Shown: one piece after another, positions 50,507 to 60,467 of the stretch
How positions within the stretch are numbered: position 1 is the stretch's first letter
Layout: the number at the start of each line of letters is the position of its first letter
Origin: Mediterraneibacter agrestimuris
Lineage (GTDB): Bacteria; Bacillota; Clostridia; Lachnospirales; Lachnospiraceae
DNA length: 64,000 bases
Reading direction: 5' to 3'
NCBI RefSeq assembly: GCF_943193195.1
Contig: NZ_CALPDG010000004.1
Location: forward strand, 1-64,000
Notes under the pieces: model-generated
Seen by the model: only the letters and a program-made list of their open reading frames with translations
Told to the model about the DNA's origin: nothing
Databases searched by the model: none
Translations under genes and position numbers: made by a program

Positions 50507-50779
50507 TTATTTTTGTTTTCTTTGTCGAATAATACGTTGTATACTTTTTTCTACCAGATAATATTTTTCTGAAAGTTGAGCAATAGAATATCCCTCCAAA
50601 TATTCAGAATATATCTGCTCATTTCTCTTTTCGAGAACCGATAAGGTTTCCGTATTTTCGCCCCAGTTCTTTTTATTATCTGGCTTTTTAGGAATATAAA
50701 TAGAATGTCCATCAACGTATTTTTGGATTTCTCTGATAATATGTTTTGGTAAAACTTCTGTCACCTTATAATAGCTCAT
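50507..50779 (-). CDS. CD3324/Mor-like helix-turn-helix protein
   Basis: 90 residues from the ATG at 50779 (MSYYKVTEVLPKHIIREIQK), where AGGAGG stands 6 nt upstream; the ATG 3 nt earlier is too close. The C-terminal half has a helix-turn-helix (YLEGYSIAQLSEKYYLVEKS, IQRIIRQRKQK), and the whole matches a small clostridial family I recall as CD3324. It is first in module B, and probably regulates it. Confidence 0.8.
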   Translation of the reverse strand: MSYYKVTEVLPKHIIREIQKYVDGHSIYIPKKPDNKKNWGENTETLSVLEKRNEQIYSEYLEGYSIAQLSEKYYLVEKSIQRIIRQRKQK

Positions 50780-50937
50780 CATGCACCTCCTAATTATACT
50801 ACTTAGGGATTGCAAAGGCTATTATTTGTTTATGTGCAATAGCCTTTGCTATGCACTCATTTTATTTACAGCCATTGTATCTGCTCCTTTCTTTATCTGA
50901 TATTAGAATAGCGGAATTTGATGAAATATTCAACTCA

Positions 50938-51843
50938 TTATTTTACAATCTTCCAGTTACTATCTTTTTGCAGCGTCAAATCAAACTGTGAAATCTGTGT
51001 TGCTTTCGTTCTCTGGTCGAGATATTTCACTGATACTGATACTTTGACCTGTTCACCATCTTTGATGAAGACAGGATTTACCAGCTCCGAAAACAGATAA
51101 TCGCAGTTTACAGGTTCAAGCACATTTCCAGATACATAATAGGCAAGTTCCTTTTCCGTAGCGGTAGGGTATAGCTTGAAGAATGTTTCCAAGAACTCTG
51201 TTACTTCCTCCGTCGTGGTAGCGTCCACCGTTCCGTCCGATTCCTTTGCTTTTGGCTCATAGCTGGATTTTGTCGGTGTGCTGCTGATGGTCGGATTCTG
51301 CGTGATAACCATGTTTCCGTCACCATCTACATGAACCACTACCATGTAAGCGGAAGTGTAACCGATTGATGTTTCACCCTCCGTTACCGTCTGATCTACC
51401 GAGTAGACAACGGTAAAGTCGTCTGCTTGAGCCTGTTCTATATCCCAAATCTTTACGTCTGTAACCGCCACACTTGTGGGTATATCCTGCCTTACCGTAT
51501 CGACGTTCAAATCCTGCAAGCTCTTAGTCAGATAGTTGTTGATGGCTGTGGTTCTTTTGTCAATGGATTCCTGCGTGTTGCTCCAAGAATAGTAGGACTT
51601 CGCAAACGCTCTGACAAAGTTCTCTATCTTGTTAGTGTCAACGATTCTTTGTTCAATGACTTCCTTTTCATGTACCGTGTGCATATCAATGGCGGTGAAG
51701 TTTTTATATACTCCGAAGCTGACGCTTGCAATCAGCACCAGCCATAAGGCAATCACGGTTTTCTTGTGCGTGCCGACTTTCATCACAGGCACGTGTCTTT
51801 CTTTTTTCGGTTTCGATTCTTTATTCTTTTTCTTGAATATCAT
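50938..51843 (-). CDS. tcpC: TcpC conjugation protein (Orf13 type)
   Basis: 301 residues from the ATG at 51843 with GAAAGGAATGG upstream; the longer frame runs backwards through orf14 exon 2 and is not coding. One N-terminal helix (VIALWLVLIASVSFGVYK, about 30-47) anchors the protein, and two NTF2-like domains lie outside. The C-terminus (QFDLTLQKDSNWKIVK) is also found as a truncated duplicate at 48272. TcpC/ConC localises the conjugation channel. It lies 15 bp after orf14. Confidence 0.92.
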   Translation of the reverse strand: MIFKKKNKESKPKKERHVPVMKVGTHKKTVIALWLVLIASVSFGVYKNFTAIDMHTVHEKEVIEQRIVDTNKIENFVRAFAKSYYSWSNTQESIDKRTTAINNYLTKSLQDLNVDTVRQDIPTSVAVTDVKIWDIEQAQADDFTVVYSVDQTVTEGETSIGYTSAYMVVVHVDGDGNMVITQNPTISSTPTKSSYEPKAKESDGTVDATTTEEVTEFLETFFKLYPTATEKELAYYVSGNVLEPVNCDYLFSELVNPVFIKDGEQVKVSVSVKYLDQRTKATQISQFDLTLQKDSNWKIVK

Positions 51844-51857
51844 AGTACCATTCCTTT

Positions 51858-51971
51858 CTATTTTGTTTTTACCCGTCCAGCACCAATCAAGTGTTGCTGC
51901 CAGTACGAGCCTGTTAAATCTGCATATCCGATAGGATTTCCAGCATGATACATTCTGTTGTTTCCTGCATA
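51858..51971 (-). CDS. orf14: orf14 exon 2 (37 codons)
   Basis: The 3' exon of the cell-wall hydrolase gene: YAGNNRMYHAGNPIGYADLT, GSYWQQHLIGAGRVKTK-stop. Exon 1 ends at ...THVGI (54542). Joined, they restore THVGIYAGNN, the normal NlpC/P60 C-terminus. The exon starts just after the intron 3' end CTCTAC. It cannot be translated without splicing, because the frame upstream is intron sequence. Confidence 0.9.
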   Translation of the reverse strand, partial: YAGNNRMYHAGNPIGYADLTGSYWQQHLIGAGRVKTK

Positions 51972-54541
51972 GTAGAGTAGGAAAGCACCGCCTTTCCCTA
52001 TTTCTAAGGTAGGTTTGTGCAGTCCTCTCCCCGAACCGTGCTTGCATTTCTCAATGCACACGGCTCTCCATCTTTGCTCCGTTACAGGTTATTTCTTTTC
52101 GCCATGATGTATAGCCATGTGACACTTGTGGCATACCACGATTGTTTTCCGTCTTTTGGCTATCATTATCTTTTCCCATTCTGATTTTCCTTTAAGGTTT
52201 TTAACCTTGTTTACATGATGAATTTCGTATCTGTCACTTTCCGTACACCCACATACTTCACATATCTTCGCCTTTAATCGGCTTTCTAATGTTGTTACGT
52301 CATGGGAATAATTTTTAGCTGTTTGTGGAACAATATCAGTAAACTTCTTTCCTTTGCAATCAGCATAATTCGCAAAATACATTTTCTTTATTCCTGTTTT
52401 AGTTTCATAAGGAATAGCCCATTTGCCTGTACCGTCTTTATACATAGCTCTAATTTTAGAAACTTTGGAACGGTGCTTTCCTGCAAGTGTTTTCAAACAA
52501 CTATATTCCATAAGATAATTGAAATAGATTAGCTTGTTAAAATTGCTTGCCAACCCATAATAATTACAGATACCTCTTAATTCTGCATTATAAATAGTCA
52601 CTATTTCCAAATCTGTCCTATTAAGCAGTTGAGGTCGGTGTATAGGTTCTAATTTCCCATTGTCTGACCTCTGCTTTACAATTCCATTTGAAAATAAAAA
52701 TTTCTCTATCTTGTCTTTGAATGGAATACTCAATTCCACCTTGTTATTCATAGAACGGGTTTTGAATTTTCCTTTTGGTTTAATCTGCTGGTCACGGCGT
52801 ACTCTGACATCATATCCGAGAAAACGAGCAGGAGTATTACTGTGTGTAATCAGAGTTTTTTCTTGACTAAGTTCCATTTTTAATGTGGTACTTATAAATT
52901 CTGTAAGTTCTTGCTTAATCTTCTCACAATCCTGTCGATTGCCATTCACAGCTATTAGGAAATCATCAGCGTAACGCACATATTTTATTTTCTTGTCGTC
53001 ACATTGTTTCGCTGGTAGTTTGAGCATTTGAGCCGTTGCAGATTTATATTCTTCAATCAGCTTTTCTCTTTCTATACCGTTGCTATTTTTAATTTTGTTG
53101 TGTAATCTTTGGCGTAGTCCTACCAGTTTTGTATATTCTGGTGTATAACGTGCCTTTGTTGCCACATCAAACTCTTTCTTTATTTTCATTACGTGACGGT
53201 CTAATTCATTAAGGTAGATATTCGCAAGAATAGGCGAAATGATACCACCTTGAGGGCAACCGCTATATGTTTCGTGGTATTTCCAATCTTCCATATAACC
53301 TGCCTTTAAGAATGAACGAATGAGTTTCAGAAAACGTGCGTCTTTAATTTTCTGATCGATAATTTCCACAAGTACCGCATGATTGATGTTATCAAAACAC
53401 CCTTTTATGTCGCCCTCTATAAACCAGCGTGCTCCTGTAAATTCTTTTTTTATTTGAGCAAGAGCAGTATGACAACTTCTTGCTGGTCGGAAACCGTGAG
53501 AGTAGTCTGAAAAAATAGGCTCATAGATTGCTTCTAATATCATGCGTATTGCTTCCTGTATCAGCTTATCAGTAAAGACAGGCAGTCCTAAGGGACGCAT
53601 TTTGCCATTTGATTTTTTGATGTATGTACGTCTTACTGGTTTTGGTTGATACATTTCATTTTTTAAGGCTTCAATGATATTTTCAATATATATTTCGCTA
53701 AAACCGTCCGCTGTGTCGTCTGTTACACCCTTTGTTCCTGCTCCTTTGTTGGAGTAGAGGTGTTGATATGTAACATAGTATATATCTGGACGGAGTAAAT
53801 ATCGATAGAGCCTTGTAAATACTTCATCATGGTTCTTTTTTGAATTTTCCTGTAATTTGGTTAAAATCTCCATTGTTGGTTTCATTTGAGGTTTTCCTCC
53901 CTAATCAATTTCTAATTTTAATTCGCTAAGACTGCTTTCCTTCGCCATGTGAACGGTTTTCCCGTATCCGATTTTACGGCTTTCCCTGTCTTTTCAGGGT
54001 TCTCAGACTACTATGAAAGCTCCGTTACCTTGCCAGATTTTCAGCGTCATCTCACTTAGCATAGCCTTGTGATTTATCACTACAAGAGCATTACACATAG
54101 CCATTGTAGGCATTCTGGTTTAGGTAATCTCCAGTTGACGAAAGTAGTAGGCTGGTGTGAATTGTCGGATATGCTTTCGTTCCGTTACTACTGGTTCTCC
54201 AGCGTACCGTATGAGTTAATTGATAACCCACTGAAAGGCATTTATTTTCAGCGTTACTCATACCACAGGTTTCAGACAAGTTTCCTGTGTCCACACGTAA
54301 CAGAGGTTTGGAACTCACATTCAACAAATCTAGTTTTATCCTCATATTCACTTAACCTTGCAGTTCAGTCGTGCTCTATTGTCTTTGAACAACTTTCTGC
54401 TTTCCTGCCGTGCTATTTTCCCGTACAGTTTTCACCTTTCGGTTAGGCAGGTGGTTTCCCGTGTTATCTTACGGGGTAGTGCCTTTTTTTTCTGTCCCCC
54501 TTTCTTTAATCTACTTCTAACTTTCGTCCCTCTGGACGCAC
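51972..54541 (-). mobile_element. Group II intron in orf14 (2,570 bp)
   Basis: The 5' end is GTGCGTCCAG (GUGYG class start) at 54541. The 3' end is CTCTAC at 51972. Domain V lies at about 52026-52066 (GAGCCGTGTGC ... GAAA ... GCACGGTTC), domain VI at 51972-52020. Domains I-III occupy 53886-54541 and the IEP sits in domain IV. Excision leaves orf14 as exactly 333 codons. Tn5397 carries an intron in the same gene, as I recall. Confidence 0.92.
52089..53885 (-). CDS. ltrA: Group II intron reverse transcriptase/maturase with HNH endonuclease
   Basis: A 598-residue intron-encoded protein. RT blocks: GKMRPLGLPVFTDKLIQEAI near 100, HGFRPARSCHTAL near 135, WFIEGDIKGCFDNI near 155, GCPQGGIISPILANIYLNEL near 210 and the catalytic YADDF near 305. 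Maturase domain X lies at about 380-510 (GICNYYGLASNFNKLIY). The C-terminal HNH endonuclease has CEVCGCTESDRYEIHHVNKV and CHKCHMAIHHG, giving two zinc knuckles and the His pair. All RT, splicing and endonuclease parts look intact, so the intron should splice and may still be mobile. Confidence 0.95.
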   Translation of the reverse strand: MKPTMEILTKLQENSKKNHDEVFTRLYRYLLRPDIYYVTYQHLYSNKGAGTKGVTDDTADGFSEIYIENIIEALKNEMYQPKPVRRTYIKKSNGKMRPLGLPVFTDKLIQEAIRMILEAIYEPIFSDYSHGFRPARSCHTALAQIKKEFTGARWFIEGDIKGCFDNINHAVLVEIIDQKIKDARFLKLIRSFLKAGYMEDWKYHETYSGCPQGGIISPILANIYLNELDRHVMKIKKEFDVATKARYTPEYTKLVGLRQRLHNKIKNSNGIEREKLIEEYKSATAQMLKLPAKQCDDKKIKYVRYADDFLIAVNGNRQDCEKIKQELTEFISTTLKMELSQEKTLITHSNTPARFLGYDVRVRRDQQIKPKGKFKTRSMNNKVELSIPFKDKIEKFLFSNGIVKQRSDNGKLEPIHRPQLLNRTDLEIVTIYNAELRGICNYYGLASNFNKLIYFNYLMEYSCLKTLAGKHRSKVSKIRAMYKDGTGKWAIPYETKTGIKKMYFANYADCKGKKFTDIVPQTAKNYSHDVTTLESRLKAKICEVCGCTESDRYEIHHVNKVKNLKGKSEWEKIMIAKRRKTIVVCHKCHMAIHHGEKK

Positions 54542-55429
54542 GATACCAACGTGTGTTACATATGTTCCAGCGTTATAGGTGGAGTGGAAGAATACCAAGT
54601 CACCAGCTTTCGCCTGTGACAGCGGTATGTGCTGCGTAGCGTCATACTGTGCCTGTGCGGTACGGGGCAGGCTGATACCAGCCTTTCCATAACACCACTG
54701 AACCAGACCAGAACAATCAAAGCTGGTGTTTGGATTGCTGCCGCCAAAGACATATTTCCATCCTTGATACTTCAACGCTTCGTTGAAGATTGCCTGTGCG
54801 GTAGCGTCACTGAAACTGGGAACCGCTAAATACTGGTTCACCAGCCGCACATAAAACATATTTCCATACTTATAACGCCAGCCGCCATTTTCCTTAATGG
54901 CAATCTCATTTTTATAAGTGACTTTCACACCGCCTGACTTATCCCTTGCGAAATTGACAGCCAGCGGAGAGGTGTACTTCTTGCCATGCTTCGCCACATA
55001 ATCAATGAAGCCTCCGCCATAGTTATAGGCTTGTACCACCGTGTCAATATCACAGCCTTTTGCTTCTGCGGATTTCAACAGCTCCGAGAAGTATTTACAC
55101 CCCTGTTTGATGGATTCCTCCGTGGAAAGGGAGTTGGGCGGCAAACCGAGGGATTCTGACGATTGCATAACGTCCGCTACCGTGCCGCCAGATTCTACCT
55201 GCATGATGGCAAGCAGGTAATTCACATAGTCCTCAATCCCGTATTCCTTTGCGTATTTTTCCACCGTCGGCTGATGTTTCAGCACTTCCTCCGACAGATT
55301 CAATCCAGAAAAATCAAAATGGGACGTGCTGCTTTCTTCATCATCTGCGGTCACGATAAACAGGAACAGAAGCAAACTGATAACCACCGTGAATATCCCA
55401 CCGAATACCGCTAAATGCCTTAGCTTCAT
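54542..55429 (-). CDS. orf14: orf14 exon 1: lysozyme/NlpC-P60 cell wall hydrolase of conjugation
   Basis: 296 codons. An N-terminal anchor (HLAVFGGIFTVVISLLLFLF) is followed by a lysozyme-like lytic domain (YLLAIMQVESGGTVADVMQS, YNYGGGFIDYV) and the NlpC/P60 domain (GWKYVFGGSNPNTSFDCSGL with catalytic Cys, then GDLVFFHSTYNAGTYVTHVG with catalytic His). Exon 2 supplies the last 37 codons. The protein opens peptidoglycan for DNA transfer (CwlT type). The intron enters just after the catalytic His, so unspliced mRNA gives a truncated protein ending VRPEGRKLEVD. Confidence 0.92.
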
Positions 55430-57534
55430 TTCTTACTTCCTTTCCTTTGGGCGGTCTTGTTCACGGTGGATTTTATGACATTCTTTTTTTGTACGGTCTT
55501 TGTCTGCTTCTGGCGTTGCACGGTCTGACGGGTCATATTTTCAGCAGGTACAGCCTGTTTCGTTGTATCTGGTGAAGCCTTTCTGGCAACCTGTGTCCTT
55601 ACATTTTCCTGCTGTCTGGCAACAGGTTCTTTTGCTCTGGCAGATTGTGATTGTTTCTTTGTCACAGTTGCAGGACGTTCTTTCGTAGCAGATTCCTGTT
55701 TAGAAGCTGCTGCTTGTGGAGCTGCCTTTGTAGGTACAGGCGTTGTCACTGGTCGCTCATGCACTGGGGCAGTTCCTTTTGTCACTGATCCAGCGACCTG
55801 TCGCTCCTTATCCTGTTCCACACGCTTCTTATCAACTATCGGTCTTTGCTTATCCTGTTTCTCCGATTGTGGTTGTTTTGATACCGCCTTTTTATCCACG
55901 ATACCGCGCTTAGAATCCGACACCTCCTGCGTCTGGCTTGTAGAGCTGCTATGTACTGTCGATTGAGAAGAATCTTTTTGATTCATGTTATCAGGCAGAG
56001 CTGGCGGCTTTCCCTTACCTCCGCTATGGGAAGATGGATTGTCATGGTTTGGTCTGGAATGACCGCTGCCTGCTGATTTTGTCTTATCTGTCTTTTTCGT
56101 AGAAGCAGAAGCAGCCGCAGCACCAACAGCACCGCCAGCAGCACCAGCCGCCACCGTTCTTCCGATTTTACGCTCCAAGCGTCTGGCTCTGCGGCTTAGG
56201 AACATATACGGTCTACGCATGATACGTCTGCCGACCTGCTGTGTATCGTTTGCCTGTAAGCTGAACATGGACATCAAATCACCCAGCTTCATGTAAATAC
56301 CTGCAAAGGTGACTATCTGCAAAAAGGCAACCATGAAGAACGGATAGCCAGAGGAAATCGAATAAAACATAGTGGATATGCTGAAAGCTGTCGTGATAAT
56401 CAGCGTAATACCAGCACGAAGCATGATAGTGTTAAACAGTTTTGTAAGTGCCTTTTTCGCCATTCCCTCATAGGTCGGTATCATGGATAAAATAAAGCTA
56501 ATCGGCAGGAACATAGCGTAAATGATAAATAGTACCTGTGAGAAAATCATCATGCCCGTAAGCAGGAATACAAAGATGGAGATTCCGATATTGAAGATAA
56601 ACAGGAATACCACCGTCCCTAGTCGGCTCATGGTCTTTGTGACGCTTAAATTCGCATTATCCCTGTCCTCGATTTCCTCAACAACAACATCCTCCCTGTC
56701 GTCCGTGTCTGGACTTGCCGACAACAGGCTTTCCACACGGTCAGCACCAAGCGTTTCTATATCCGATTCCCCATATTGTAACAGCAGCCACGGTTGTTTC
56801 ACCTGTATGGAAAATAAGCTATCCCTTATCAAGTCTACACTGTCTTTTCCTTTGCTGTTGGAATCGGGCAGCACAATCTTTGTGCCAAGTGATAACGCCG
56901 AGCTGCTTATATCAGCGGAAAAGTCATTGATTTTGCTGATATAGTTTGGAGCGTAGGCAATAAAGGACGCTGACAGGACAAATACCACAAGGAAATTGAC
57001 TACCGCATGAACCGCTTTTGTGGTTTCCCTCTTGATAAGTCCTGTGTACGCCACATAGATACCCATTACCAGAATGAGGATAAGCAGGAATCCCACATAG
57101 AACCCCTCACTGGAAAAACCGCTGGAAGTGACACCTGCAAGCGTCTGAATATTCTTTCCGATTGCATTTGCGGTGTCAGAGATAAAATCCAGCTTATAGG
57201 CTTCCTGTACCACATATCCCGTTGCATTGGAGATATAAAGGCTCACCGTCCAGACAAAGTTCGTGATAGCATATAGTCCGTACTGAATACTTTTTCCGAT
57301 ACCATCAAGCCAGTTCCACGGCAGCCAATCCCAACCCGAATCCACATAGAAATCCAACTGGTAGTTTTCCAGCGGATATTTTGAATAGGCGTTAGCGTCG
57401 CTCACCGTATTGTCTACCAGACCAGCCGCATGAGCTACCGTACCCGTGATTGCCAGAAACACCAGCACACCGAGAATCACCGCAAACGTGATAAGCAGAT
57501 AGCGGACTATCTTTTTCTTATCCATAGGCTTCAC
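55426..57534 (-). CDS. orf15: Conjugation channel membrane protein (Orf15/ConG type)
   Basis: A 702-residue membrane protein. A signal-anchor region (YLLITFAVILGVLVFLAITG) is followed by an extracellular domain and about six helices between 140 and 430, which form the VirB6-like channel part. The C-terminal 260 residues are a Lys/Gln/Pro/Ser-rich low-complexity tail (VEQDKERQVAGSVTKG, KTKTVQKKNVIKSTV), presumed cytoplasmic. The stop overlaps the orf14 start by 4 bp, and the start overlaps orf16 by 4 bp, so all three are coupled. Confidence 0.9.
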   Translation of the reverse strand: MKPMDKKKIVRYLLITFAVILGVLVFLAITGTVAHAAGLVDNTVSDANAYSKYPLENYQLDFYVDSGWDWLPWNWLDGIGKSIQYGLYAITNFVWTVSLYISNATGYVVQEAYKLDFISDTANAIGKNIQTLAGVTSSGFSSEGFYVGFLLILILVMGIYVAYTGLIKRETTKAVHAVVNFLVVFVLSASFIAYAPNYISKINDFSADISSSALSLGTKIVLPDSNSKGKDSVDLIRDSLFSIQVKQPWLLLQYGESDIETLGADRVESLLSASPDTDDREDVVVEEIEDRDNANLSVTKTMSRLGTVVFLFIFNIGISIFVFLLTGMMIFSQVLFIIYAMFLPISFILSMIPTYEGMAKKALTKLFNTIMLRAGITLIITTAFSISTMFYSISSGYPFFMVAFLQIVTFAGIYMKLGDLMSMFSLQANDTQQVGRRIMRRPYMFLSRRARRLERKIGRTVAAGAAGGAVGAAAASASTKKTDKTKSAGSGHSRPNHDNPSSHSGGKGKPPALPDNMNQKDSSQSTVHSSSTSQTQEVSDSKRGIVDKKAVSKQPQSEKQDKQRPIVDKKRVEQDKERQVAGSVTKGTAPVHERPVTTPVPTKAAPQAAASKQESATKERPATVTKKQSQSARAKEPVARQQENVRTQVARKASPDTTKQAVPAENMTRQTVQRQKQTKTVQKKNVIKSTVNKTAQRKGSKK

Positions 57535-59981
57535 CTCGATTCTTCCGTCTGTACTGGCGGTCTGGTGTCAAAGGCATGGAACAGGTCAGCGAATACAGGG
57601 TGAATCTGGATAACTCCTACACGCCCATATAAATCTTGAAACAGGCATTGTCCGTTTTCCAAATCCCTAAGCCGCTTTTGGTTGCCCTCGTCCTCTTTAT
57701 CCACACCGAAAAATTCAAGGGTATTTTTGATTTCCTTTATATCTGTGCTTCTAAAGGCAAACTTCAAGCCGATATTGTTCTTCATCTTTTCGTCGTCCAC
57801 ATCACCAGAGTTTTGTGTCACAAAGTAAACTGCGGCGTTCATGGAACGACCAGCACGAAGCAGCTTGTTGGAGAGAGCTTTTCCCTGTGCCACCTGTAAG
57901 AACGTCCACGCTTCGTCTAAATCCACCATCTTGAAAATGCTTCTGTCCGAATGGATAAAGTCTAAGGCAAAGGTACTAATGACAATCAACATAGCCACTG
58001 AAAGCAGCTCCATAGTGGTGTATTCCGTGAAAGTCGTGTCCTTATCTGGCAGTACAAGGTCTGCCACCTGTATGATATTTAATTGTCGGTCTAAGCTGAT
58101 GGACTGCTTTACGTCACCGTCCGAGAATAAGAGGTGTGCAAAGTCATAGTCCGTCATGCTTTCGATATGGTCTGCGATATTCTCTGCCACAGGTGAACCG
58201 TCTTTGCGGAGTTCATCAATGACACGCAGCAACCCACGCTGTTTACTCTGTGTGACAGAACGGATTGCACGTCTAAGGACAGGGAACTTTTCACCGTCAC
58301 GGGAAGAAATACCCGTAAGGAATGTAAGTATATCAATCGCAAGGCTTTCAGCGTCTTTTGTACGCTTCATAATCACATACGGGTCAAGTAGTCCTTTGTT
58401 CCTGTCCTCACTGGTAAGGTTGACGATTTTTATTTCATGTGCAATATCGGGTAAGGTTTCCTGCCAGTTGCCACGCTCTGATTTCGGGTCTACAATGACC
58501 GCCTTTCCTCCAAACAGTACCGCATAATAAATAATCAGATTGTTGCAGAATGACTTTCCGCCACCAAGCGAACCGAGAAACGCTGCCGCAAGAGCATTCG
58601 TCACTGAACCCTTAACGCCCTGTGCTGCAAGGCTGGGTTTCAGATATACGTTTTTCCCTGTGTCGAGGTTATAGCCGATATAGATACCGTCTGTTTCCCC
58701 AAGCTGCTGTGTCGCACCGAATCCAAGTCCAGCGAGAAAATCACTGGTAACATACTGGATATAATCATTGATGTAACGCCTGCTTGACGGGATAAATTCA
58801 CCGTGAAGCCCTAACATATCACCGAACGGGCGAACCAGCTTTACATTCAAATCGTCGTAAAAGTCCTTGACTTCATCACAACGTCTTTTCAGTTCTTCCA
58901 GAGTATCAGCCGCCACACGGATAACGTAAGATAATTTATACATGGATTCCTTTGATTGGTCTAAGCTGGTTTCCAGCTCATTGACCGAATCCAAAGCGTC
59001 CATGACATTACTTCCCGTTTCGTTATTGGATTCCCAAGCGTGGTTATCCAAGTCTTTCAATTCTTTTTTCTTGTTACGGACAGTGGTTAATGCTTTCTTA
59101 TTCGTCACAATCTCTACATTCATAGAAGTGGAAACAGGGAACGTGAATTGTTGCTGCTGGTAATAAAATATCTCACTTGACGGAAAATCCAGCTCACCTA
59201 CGATATTGTTAATCGTGAAGTAGGCGACATACGTCGTCTGATCTTCACGCTCAATCTTTAGGTATCGCTGGTTTTCGGTTATCTGGCAGCGTGTCGGGCG
59301 GATAAGGTCATATCGTTTTACCAGCGTTTCACGCTTTAGCTTCTTGACAGGCAGCTCATACGAATAATCACTGTACGCAACGCCTGTATTCCCGTAGATA
59401 TGTTCCAAGAGATACCCAAAGTCGTTCTTATCCAGCCTGCGGAACTGAAAGCGGCGTGAGATTTTGCTCTCCAAGAGCTTTTCCATCTTCATAAAACGGT
59501 TGATTTCATCATTACTCATGGAAACAAAGTCACCCATGAGCCTGTGATTGACTTCATAGATAAAATCGGCAAAGGTCATAGCCGCTGATTTTCGCATGGC
59601 TTTCAGATTGATTTCTTCCTCATTTACCAGCAGCTTGAAGCCAAGAAAAAAGCGGTAGTCAATCTGATTTTCGCCAATCATTTCAACTAACGCTTCTGTC
59701 TGTTCGTCTACTTTTTTACAGGCTATTTCTTTCAATCTGCCTGTGATTCCTTTTTTGGAGCGTTCCTGCACCGCACGCAGGCTGTCCTCTGTGGCAATCT
59801 GTAGGGCATGGATTTTCCCGTCACGGTTCTGGGCGATAAGCTGTCGGAAACTGTCATGCACCATGTACTTTTCCTCTGGCGACAGGAACGAATAATTGTA
59901 AGGCGTCAGCTCATAGTAGGCGAAGCACTCACCGTCATGGTTGAACACCAGATTGTTTTCAATATATTTAATCGGGAACAT
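57531..59981 (-). CDS. orf16: VirB4-like conjugation ATPase (Orf16/ConE type)
   Basis: An 816-residue ATPase at the base of the transfer channel. The Walker A box is LGSLGGGKSFCNNL near residue 480, and Walker B is VDLDEAWTFL near residue 700. QNSGDVDDEKMKNNIGLKF follows as the conserved VirB4 segment. The N-terminal 300 residues are the regulatory region. It lies between tcpE and orf15 with overlapping ends. Confidence 0.93.
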   Translation of the reverse strand: MFPIKYIENNLVFNHDGECFAYYELTPYNYSFLSPEEKYMVHDSFRQLIAQNRDGKIHALQIATEDSLRAVQERSKKGITGRLKEIACKKVDEQTEALVEMIGENQIDYRFFLGFKLLVNEEEINLKAMRKSAAMTFADFIYEVNHRLMGDFVSMSNDEINRFMKMEKLLESKISRRFQFRRLDKNDFGYLLEHIYGNTGVAYSDYSYELPVKKLKRETLVKRYDLIRPTRCQITENQRYLKIEREDQTTYVAYFTINNIVGELDFPSSEIFYYQQQQFTFPVSTSMNVEIVTNKKALTTVRNKKKELKDLDNHAWESNNETGSNVMDALDSVNELETSLDQSKESMYKLSYVIRVAADTLEELKRRCDEVKDFYDDLNVKLVRPFGDMLGLHGEFIPSSRRYINDYIQYVTSDFLAGLGFGATQQLGETDGIYIGYNLDTGKNVYLKPSLAAQGVKGSVTNALAAAFLGSLGGGKSFCNNLIIYYAVLFGGKAVIVDPKSERGNWQETLPDIAHEIKIVNLTSEDRNKGLLDPYVIMKRTKDAESLAIDILTFLTGISSRDGEKFPVLRRAIRSVTQSKQRGLLRVIDELRKDGSPVAENIADHIESMTDYDFAHLLFSDGDVKQSISLDRQLNIIQVADLVLPDKDTTFTEYTTMELLSVAMLIVISTFALDFIHSDRSIFKMVDLDEAWTFLQVAQGKALSNKLLRAGRSMNAAVYFVTQNSGDVDDEKMKNNIGLKFAFRSTDIKEIKNTLEFFGVDKEDEGNQKRLRDLENGQCLFQDLYGRVGVIQIHPVFADLFHAFDTRPPVQTEESR

Positions 59982-60357
59982 ACATCACACTCCTAACTGT
60001 CGTAATAACGGGATTGAATTTTTCATGTTTCAGCCTGATGGCTTTTCCTGCATAGGTCACTTTTGGTCGTAAGCAAAACGAAATACAGGATTTCAAGAAT
60101 CCAAATGGCTTCTTCCCGTCAAAGGTCTTTTGCGATACGAACCATGTAAAAGCGACAGGGATTCCAAAGTATTTGAGGAACGCCCCGTCAATCATGGAAA
60201 AGGGCGGCAGCTCCCCAAAGAGAATCACGATAAGCAGCGACAGGACAAACCAAGCCATCTGGCTGAACGTGACAGGGAACGGGAGCTGAAAGTCGTTGAT
60301 TGCATAAATGACTTTTTCCACGCTCCATATGCTTGTATAGCTTTTGATTTTCTTCAA
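59968..60357 (-). CDS. tcpE: TcpE family conjugation membrane protein (Orf17)
   Basis: A 129-residue membrane protein with two helices (TFSQMAWFVLSLLIVILFGE and YFGIPVAFTWFVSQKTFDGK) and the TcpE signature (GFLKSCISFCLRPK). It overlaps the orf16 start by 14 bp. It is part of the transmembrane transfer complex. Confidence 0.9.
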   Translation of the reverse strand: MKKIKSYTSIWSVEKVIYAINDFQLPFPVTFSQMAWFVLSLLIVILFGELPPFSMIDGAFLKYFGIPVAFTWFVSQKTFDGKKPFGFLKSCISFCLRPKVTYAGKAIRLKHEKFNPVITTVRSVMYVPD

Positions 60358-60467
60358 TTTTTACAGCTCCTTTCTTTTTCTTAAATGGAAACAGCAGCCT
60401 GTTTTCACAAGCTGCTGCATAAAAATAACCAGTGTCATTTCACTGGCATATGGTAAATATTCAGTTG

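Noticed and set aside
44860-51843. Search for tet(M), erm or other known resistance genes in the cargo slot
   Set aside because: No ribosomal protection protein, methylase or known transferase motif is present. The cargo genes are regulators, KTR, DUF and hydrolase genes only.
50938-52047. tcpC starting at 52047 (369 codons)
   Set aside because: The first 68 codons are orf14 exon 2 and intron sequence read in a wrong frame. A ribosome site and the family start are at 51843.
52000-52081. Short frame over the intron 3' end as an independent gene
   Set aside because: This 67-codon frame is domain V/VI of the intron fused by chance to orf14 exon 2. Only the exon part is coding.
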